A DNA stretch of 9,714 nt, taken from contig JAGUYV010000209.1 of assembly GCA_020061125.1 (NCBI GenBank), forward strand, positions 1 through 9,714. Direction: 5' to 3'. This document shows positions 7,202-9,714 of this stretch, piece by piece. The notes under the pieces were generated by a model. It ran no database searches and had not been told where the DNA came from. It worked only from the letters and a program-made list of their open reading frames with translations. Within the stretch, counting starts at the first letter, position 1. Every line of letters begins with the position of its first letter. Origin of the DNA: a bacterium (GTDB lineage: Bacteria; UBP15; UBA6099; DSWB01). The position numbers and the translations under genes are program-made.

Positions 7202-7244
7202 GGCCGAAGAAACCCCCAGACGCGCGCCGTGCGCGCGGATTGTG

Positions 7245-7772
7245 TTATTTCGCCGCGTTGAAAATCAGGCCCACGGGCAATTCGAGCATGGCTCCCGTTT
7301 TCAGAAGCTGTTCCTTGAACCCCATTTGGGGGGGGCGCTTGAACAGCGGCCCGTGCATGAAGCCGGGCATGAGATACGCCACCACGATGTCCATGGCGCG
7401 CACCATCTGCATGGCGTGCACCAGGTCGCCATGGATGGCGGTGCGGCACTGGATGGCCGCGGTGTGCGCCCCGATCTGGCCGGTGAACACCAGAAGGGCC
7501 GAATCAATGTTTTTGAAATAAATCGCCACATCCGGATCTTTGACGCCGCTGCCTATGTAGCGGACCTCGGCCCCGGTGTACTCGAAGGTGGCCGCGGGGC
7601 CGTCCGGCAGAATGCCCAGGGTGAAGCGCCGGCCAGGATTCCAGGCCGCCAGCTCGGCTTTCATTTCCGGGCACCGGCGGCTCAATTTCCGGAACATCAC
7701 GCCAACGGCCGCCAGCGAAATCTCCACGATTTTCTTCTTGACCTTGTAATCTAGAAGGAACAGCTTCTCCAT
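7245..7772 (-). CDS. SCP2-like sterol-carrier-fold protein
   Basis: This 175-residue protein resembles the SCP2 sterol-carrier fold. A beta-rich N-terminal half (RFTLGILPDGPAATFEYTG and DPDVAIYFKNIDSALLVFTG) is followed by a helical segment typical of the lipid-binding domain (AIQCRTAIHGDLVHAMQMVRAMDIVVAYLMP). SCP2-like domains bind fatty acyl or other hydrophobic ligands, often beside lipid-metabolism genes. I chose the ATG at 7772 because AGGGAG lies 10 bases upstream; a GTG at 7778 would add two residues but sits only 4 bases from it. There is no signal peptide, so it is probably cytoplasmic. It is the first gene before the iron alcohol dehydrogenase and may supply or protect a hydrophobic substrate or product. 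The fold call rests on pattern recognition and is moderate; the specific ligand is unknown. Confidence 0.6.
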   Translation of the reverse strand: MEKLFLLDYKVKKKIVEISLAAVGVMFRKLSRRCPEMKAELAAWNPGRRFTLGILPDGPAATFEYTGAEVRYIGSGVKDPDVAIYFKNIDSALLVFTGQIGAHTAAIQCRTAIHGDLVHAMQMVRAMDIVVAYLMPGFMHGPLFKRPPQMGFKEQLLKTGAMLELPVGLIFNAAK

Positions 7773-7886
7773 AATCACACCGCTCCCTGTTGCAATGAGG
7801 GGTCACGATTCTGTATTGTTTCATAATATGCAAAAGCAACATCGCTGCACAAGTGAAAAAAGAAAAGCGCCCGGGGAGGCTCTATC
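7773..7886. promoter_or_regulatory. Divergent intergenic region, SCP2/ADH operon versus thioesterase gene
   Basis: These 114 bases separate two divergent units. For the minus operon, TATTAT (7823-7828) preceded after 18 bases by TTGTGC (7847-7852) is a possible promoter with a leader of about 45 bases. For the plus gene, TTGCAA (7790-7795), 18 bases, TATTGT (7814-7819), or a lone CATAAT (7822-7827), are weak candidates. The two promoters would overlap, so they may compete or share a regulator. A strong GGGGAGG site lies 7 bases before the thioesterase ATG. Confidence 0.3.
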
Positions 7887-8342
7887 ATGATTGACGATAA
7901 ATACAAACCAATGATTCCGCAAATTGAAGGCGCGATATCCATTCTCAAGAGCATGGGGGTCGCCATAACCGCCATGCGGGACGGATATGCGAAGATCATG
8001 ATGCCCATCGAGCCGAACCGCAGCCACATCAATACCGTGTACGCGGGTTCTCTGTTTTCGCTGGCGGAATTTTCGGGAGGCGTAATTTTCTTCGCAGCGT
8101 TCGATCACACCCGGTATTATCCCATTGCCAAGGCCATGAGCATTCAGTACCGCAAGCCCGCCACAGGCGATGTGAGCCTGGAGGTTTCGCTCACGCGTGA
8201 GCAGGCCGCAGCCATATCCGCGGCAGCCGACGAAAAGGGCAAGGCGGATTTTTCGATGGATTTGGAGATCAAAAATGAAGATGGCGCCGTGGCATGCACA
8301 GCGCAGGGCGTGTGGCAAATCCGGAAATGGCCCGGAAAATAA
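7887..8342 (+). CDS. Hotdog-fold thioesterase-like protein (YiiD_C/DUF4442/PaaI type)
   Basis: This 151-residue protein looks like a small hotdog-fold acyl-CoA thioesterase. The core is NRSHINTVYAGSLFSLAEF at about 44-62, matching the N-H-x-x-T-x-x-A-G-S/A-L-x-x-L-A-E active-site helix of the YiiD C-terminal, DUF4442 and PaaI families. AMSIQYRKPATGDV at 83-96 is the usual second strand, and the C-terminal IKNEDGAVACTAQGVWQIRK is the last strand. N49 and E61 are candidate catalytic residues, by family pattern only. Family members hydrolyse acyl-CoA or acyl-ACP thioesters. The gene stands alone on the plus strand, divergent from the SCP2/Fe-ADH pair, and ends just before a hairpin terminator. 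GGGGAGG sits 7 bases before the ATG, giving a strong ribosome site. Substrate unknown. Confidence 0.75.
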   Translation: MIDDKYKPMIPQIEGAISILKSMGVAITAMRDGYAKIMMPIEPNRSHINTVYAGSLFSLAEFSGGVIFFAAFDHTRYYPIAKAMSIQYRKPATGDVSLEVSLTREQAAAISAAADEKGKADFSMDLEIKNEDGAVACTAQGVWQIRKWPGK

Positions 8343-8346
8343 CGGA

Positions 8347-8372
8347 CCGGCCCCGGATAGCGCCGGGGCCGG
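8347..8372. terminator. Bidirectional hairpin terminator between convergent genes
   Basis: CCGGCCCCGG (8347-8356) and CCGGGGCCGG (8363-8372) form a perfect 10-bp stem with a 6-base loop. It sits four bases after the thioesterase stop and about 12 bases from the stop of the convergent acidic-protein gene. The plus strand has only a short A/T stretch (GGGAAAATT) and no long U-run, so it may rely on stem strength or Rho. It probably serves both genes. Confidence 0.7.
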
Positions 8373-8384
8373 GAAAATTGCCTG

Positions 8385-8966
8385 TTACTCGTTTTCGAAC
8401 GCCGTGACCATGTACCACAGGTTGTCAAACATGAGCAGGGCCATGGTGAGATCTTCGGCGTCGGCTTTGACGCGGATGCCCGCGCAGGCCTGCAACTCCT
8501 GCTCGATGCCCGCGTTCACCAGGGAATCGTAGGAAGCGGCGATGGTGCCGACCATGAGGCCGTGCTCGGCGAGTATTTCAAACATGTCGTCGCAATCCAC
8601 ATTTTCCGGCTCGCTCCATACACACTTCTTGATGGGTTCCTCACCGAAATAATCCGCGCCCGCGCCCTCTTCGAGCATGCCGCTGTCTTCCAGAGTCATG
8701 TCAATCATGTCGTCAATGGTCATGCCCGCGGCATTGGCCATTTCATACAGTTCGTCCTCGCCGCCCGCTTCCGAAGCCAGGGCGATGCGCATGACATAGC
8801 GCAGGGGCAGCACATCCATCAGCCCCGCGGGGCTGGCCTTCATGATGTCGCAGATTTCATTGCCGAACGCTGTGATGGTTTGTGGTTCATCCTCCGCAAG
8901 AGCGCGGCCAGGTGCAAAAACAGCAGCACAAAACAGCAAGGCCGCCGCCATAAGGACTCTTTTCAT
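8385..8966 (-). CDS. Secreted, highly acidic protein of unknown function
   Basis: I do not recognise this 193-residue protein. The ATG at 8966 is preferred over an upstream in-frame start at 9017 because it is preceded by GGGAGG 9 bases upstream and opens a clean signal peptide. This has a basic start (MKR), a hydrophobic core to about residue 18, and a likely cleavage site after ALA at 22-24. The mature part of about 169 residues has roughly 37 Asp/Glu against 7 Lys/Arg, so it is strongly anionic. It also has many methionines (about 13) and four cysteines (39, 115, 125 and 161) that could form two disulfides. Helix-rich stretches such as GMTIDDMIDMTLEDSGML dominate. An acidic, methionine-rich periplasmic protein could bind cations or a partner protein; this is inference. 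It faces the thioesterase gene tail to tail and has its own promoter. Confidence 0.75.
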   Translation of the reverse strand: MKRVLMAAALLFCAAVFAPGRALAEDEPQTITAFGNEICDIMKASPAGLMDVLPLRYVMRIALASEAGGEDELYEMANAAGMTIDDMIDMTLEDSGMLEEGAGADYFGEEPIKKCVWSEPENVDCDDMFEILAEHGLMVGTIAASYDSLVNAGIEQELQACAGIRVKADAEDLTMALLMFDNLWYMVTAFENE

Positions 8967-9066
8967 GTTGTGTTTCCTCCCGGAAATGAATGATGTGACC
9001 GCGCAATGCACGGACATTAGGATTCATTGGCCGCGTATCTTGTCAGCCGAGACCCTTTCAACTCAA

Positions 9067-9096
9067 ATTATAAACCGCCCCGCGGAGCGCTGACAC
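9067..9096 (-). promoter_or_regulatory. Promoter of the acidic secreted protein gene
   Basis: On the minus strand a perfect -10 TATAAT (9067-9072) is preceded after 18 bases by GTGTCA (9091-9096), a 4/6 match to the -35 consensus. The start would lie near 9060, leaving a leader of about 94 bases before the ATG at 8966. Confidence 0.5.
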
Positions 9097-9165
9097 CATG
9101 GCTGTAAAAATAACTCCGTGACTTTGCTCACAGCCGGCACACATTGCCTGGCGCGATGGCGCGTG

Positions 9166-9195
9166 TTGTGCCGCATCGGGCGCGTATGGTATACT
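9166..9195 (+). promoter_or_regulatory. Candidate promoter of the CHASE2 gene
   Basis: TATACT (9190-9195), a 5/6 match to the -10 consensus, follows TTGTGC (9166-9171, 3/6 to -35) after 18 bases. It would give a long leader of about 135 bases before the proposed TTG start, including the small hairpin at 9301-9319. Moderate to low support. Confidence 0.35.
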
Positions 9196-9337
9196 GCGGG
9201 TCAAGCGATGGGGTTGAAGCGCCCGGCAGCCGCACTATCCGGGTCTGGGCTGAAATCTTCCGTTTCAGCATCCGCTCCATACATGCTTTTTTGCTAATTT
9301 CCGCCAGCCTGCTTGGCGGCACGAAAGACACCGTGTT

Positions 9338-9714
9338 TTGAAGCAAACCGAGCGCTTACGCACCCTTTTCTTTATTGCAATTCTGTGCGCATGCGCGGCA
9401 TTGTGGACAAGCTCGTGCAAGCGACCGCCGAAAAAGCCCCCCGCACCCCCTGCGGACAATTCGGATGCCGCGGATCAGCCGGAGCTGGCGTCCCCCGACG
9501 ATGTGGCGATTTGCGTGTGGGACGACGCCTCTCTGGTCGAATTGGATCAGCCCTGGCCTCTTCCTTATGACTGGCAGGCGCTGCTGTTCCGGAATCTGCA
9601 TGCAGCCGGCGCCGTGGTGATTGCGCCGCTGTTCTCGCTGGACAGCCCGGGCGCGGATCCCGAAGGGGGCGAGCGCCTCGCGGGTGTGATCGGCGCGCTC
9701 GCCCACGCCGCGGC
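9338..9714 (+). CDS. CHASE2-domain sensor protein (partial, N-terminal part)
   Basis: The frame is open from 9254 to the window edge. The first plausible start is TTG at 9338, giving 125 residues in view. It begins with a basic n-region (KQTERLRT), a hydrophobic core (LFFIAILCACAALW) and TSSC at 24-27, like a lipoprotein box with Cys27, then a Pro/Lys/Ala-rich linker (28-53). Residues 54-100 match the start of a CHASE2 domain: DVAICVWDDASLVELDQPWPLP, then LLFRNLHAAGAVVIAPLFSLD. CHASE2 domains are extracytoplasmic sensors fused to adenylate cyclase, kinase or diguanylate cyclase modules; which output domain follows lies outside the window. No ATG or GTG lies in frame upstream, so the TTG start is by elimination and has only a weak ribosome site (GAAAGA). 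A lipid anchor rather than a first transmembrane helix would be unusual for a CHASE2 signalling protein. Confidence 0.6.
   Translation, partial: MKQTERLRTLFFIAILCACAALWTSSCKRPPKKPPAPPADNSDAADQPELASPDDVAICVWDDASLVELDQPWPLPYDWQALLFRNLHAAGAVVIAPLFSLDSPGADPEGGERLAGVIGALAHAA

Larger units (their letters stand above)
8967..9337. other. Intergenic region with back-to-back promoters, no convincing gene
   Basis: These 371 bases separate the acidic-protein gene (minus) from the CHASE2 gene (plus). They hold one candidate promoter in each direction, listed separately. A small hairpin, CCGCCA (9301-9306) with TGGCGG (9314-9319) around a 7-base loop, lies 19 bases before the TTG start of the CHASE2 gene. 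A 65-codon plus-strand frame (9144-9341) crosses the region, but it has no recognisable motif or good ribosome site and contains the predicted promoter, so it is not called a gene. Confidence 0.5.

Noticed and set aside
8966-9017. Upstream in-frame start adding 17 residues to the acidic protein
   Set aside because: It would bury the signal peptide, and the ATG at 8966 has the clear GGGAGG site.
9100-9135. GGCTGT ... ACAGCC inverted repeat
   Set aside because: Six-base arms with a 24-base loop are expected by chance, and the position does not match a promoter element.
9144-9341. 65-codon plus-strand frame whose TGA overlaps the TTG start of the CHASE2 gene
   Set aside because: The overlap looks like coupling, but the frame contains the best promoter candidate and shows no motif, signal or good ribosome site.

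Overview
The window is about 60% GC by eye and densely packed with short intergenic gaps, as in a free-living bacterium. No rRNA, tRNA, transposase, CRISPR array or phage gene was seen. A membrane-anchored pentaheme cytochrome c, a GH172/DUF2961 protein, a YVTN-type propeller, a CHASE2 sensor and an SCP2-like/iron-ADH pair suggest a Gram-negative with a varied envelope, perhaps a planctomycete/lentisphaera/Hydrogenedentes-like or deltaproteobacterial lineage. The taxonomic placement is inference only.

Layout. 1-618 (minus): the N-terminal 206 residues of a TauE/SafE exporter, cut by the window edge, with its own strong promoter carrying an inverted repeat. 710-3805 (minus): a three-gene operon read as GH172-like protein, cupin, then membrane-anchored beta-propeller, with a consensus -10 box just upstream of the first gene. 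3872-5947 (minus): a 691-residue protein joining a seven-helix membrane domain to five heme-c motifs and a C-terminal beta-rich domain; it has a near-consensus promoter and a hairpin over its ribosome binding site. 6026-7772 (minus): an SCP2-like protein followed by an iron-containing alcohol dehydrogenase. 7887-8342 (plus): a hotdog-fold thioesterase-like protein divergent from that pair. 8385-8966 (minus): a secreted, extremely acidic protein of unknown function, separated from the thioesterase by a perfect 10-bp hairpin that probably terminates both converging genes. 9338-9714 (plus): the start of a CHASE2-domain protein, probably a lipoprotein or exported sensor, running off the right edge.

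How they fit together. The GH172-cupin-propeller operon looks like a small carbohydrate or glycan module, with intracellular glycosidase-like and sugar-cupin proteins plus an extracytoplasmic propeller. The cytochrome looks like a periplasm-facing quinol- or membrane-linked electron-transfer protein. The SCP2/Fe-ADH/thioesterase cluster suggests alcohol, aldehyde or acyl-lipid metabolism. No pathway ties all these units together; they look like independent transcription units placed side by side. The least explained items are the fused cytochrome with its leader hairpin, the membrane-propeller protein and the acidic secreted protein.
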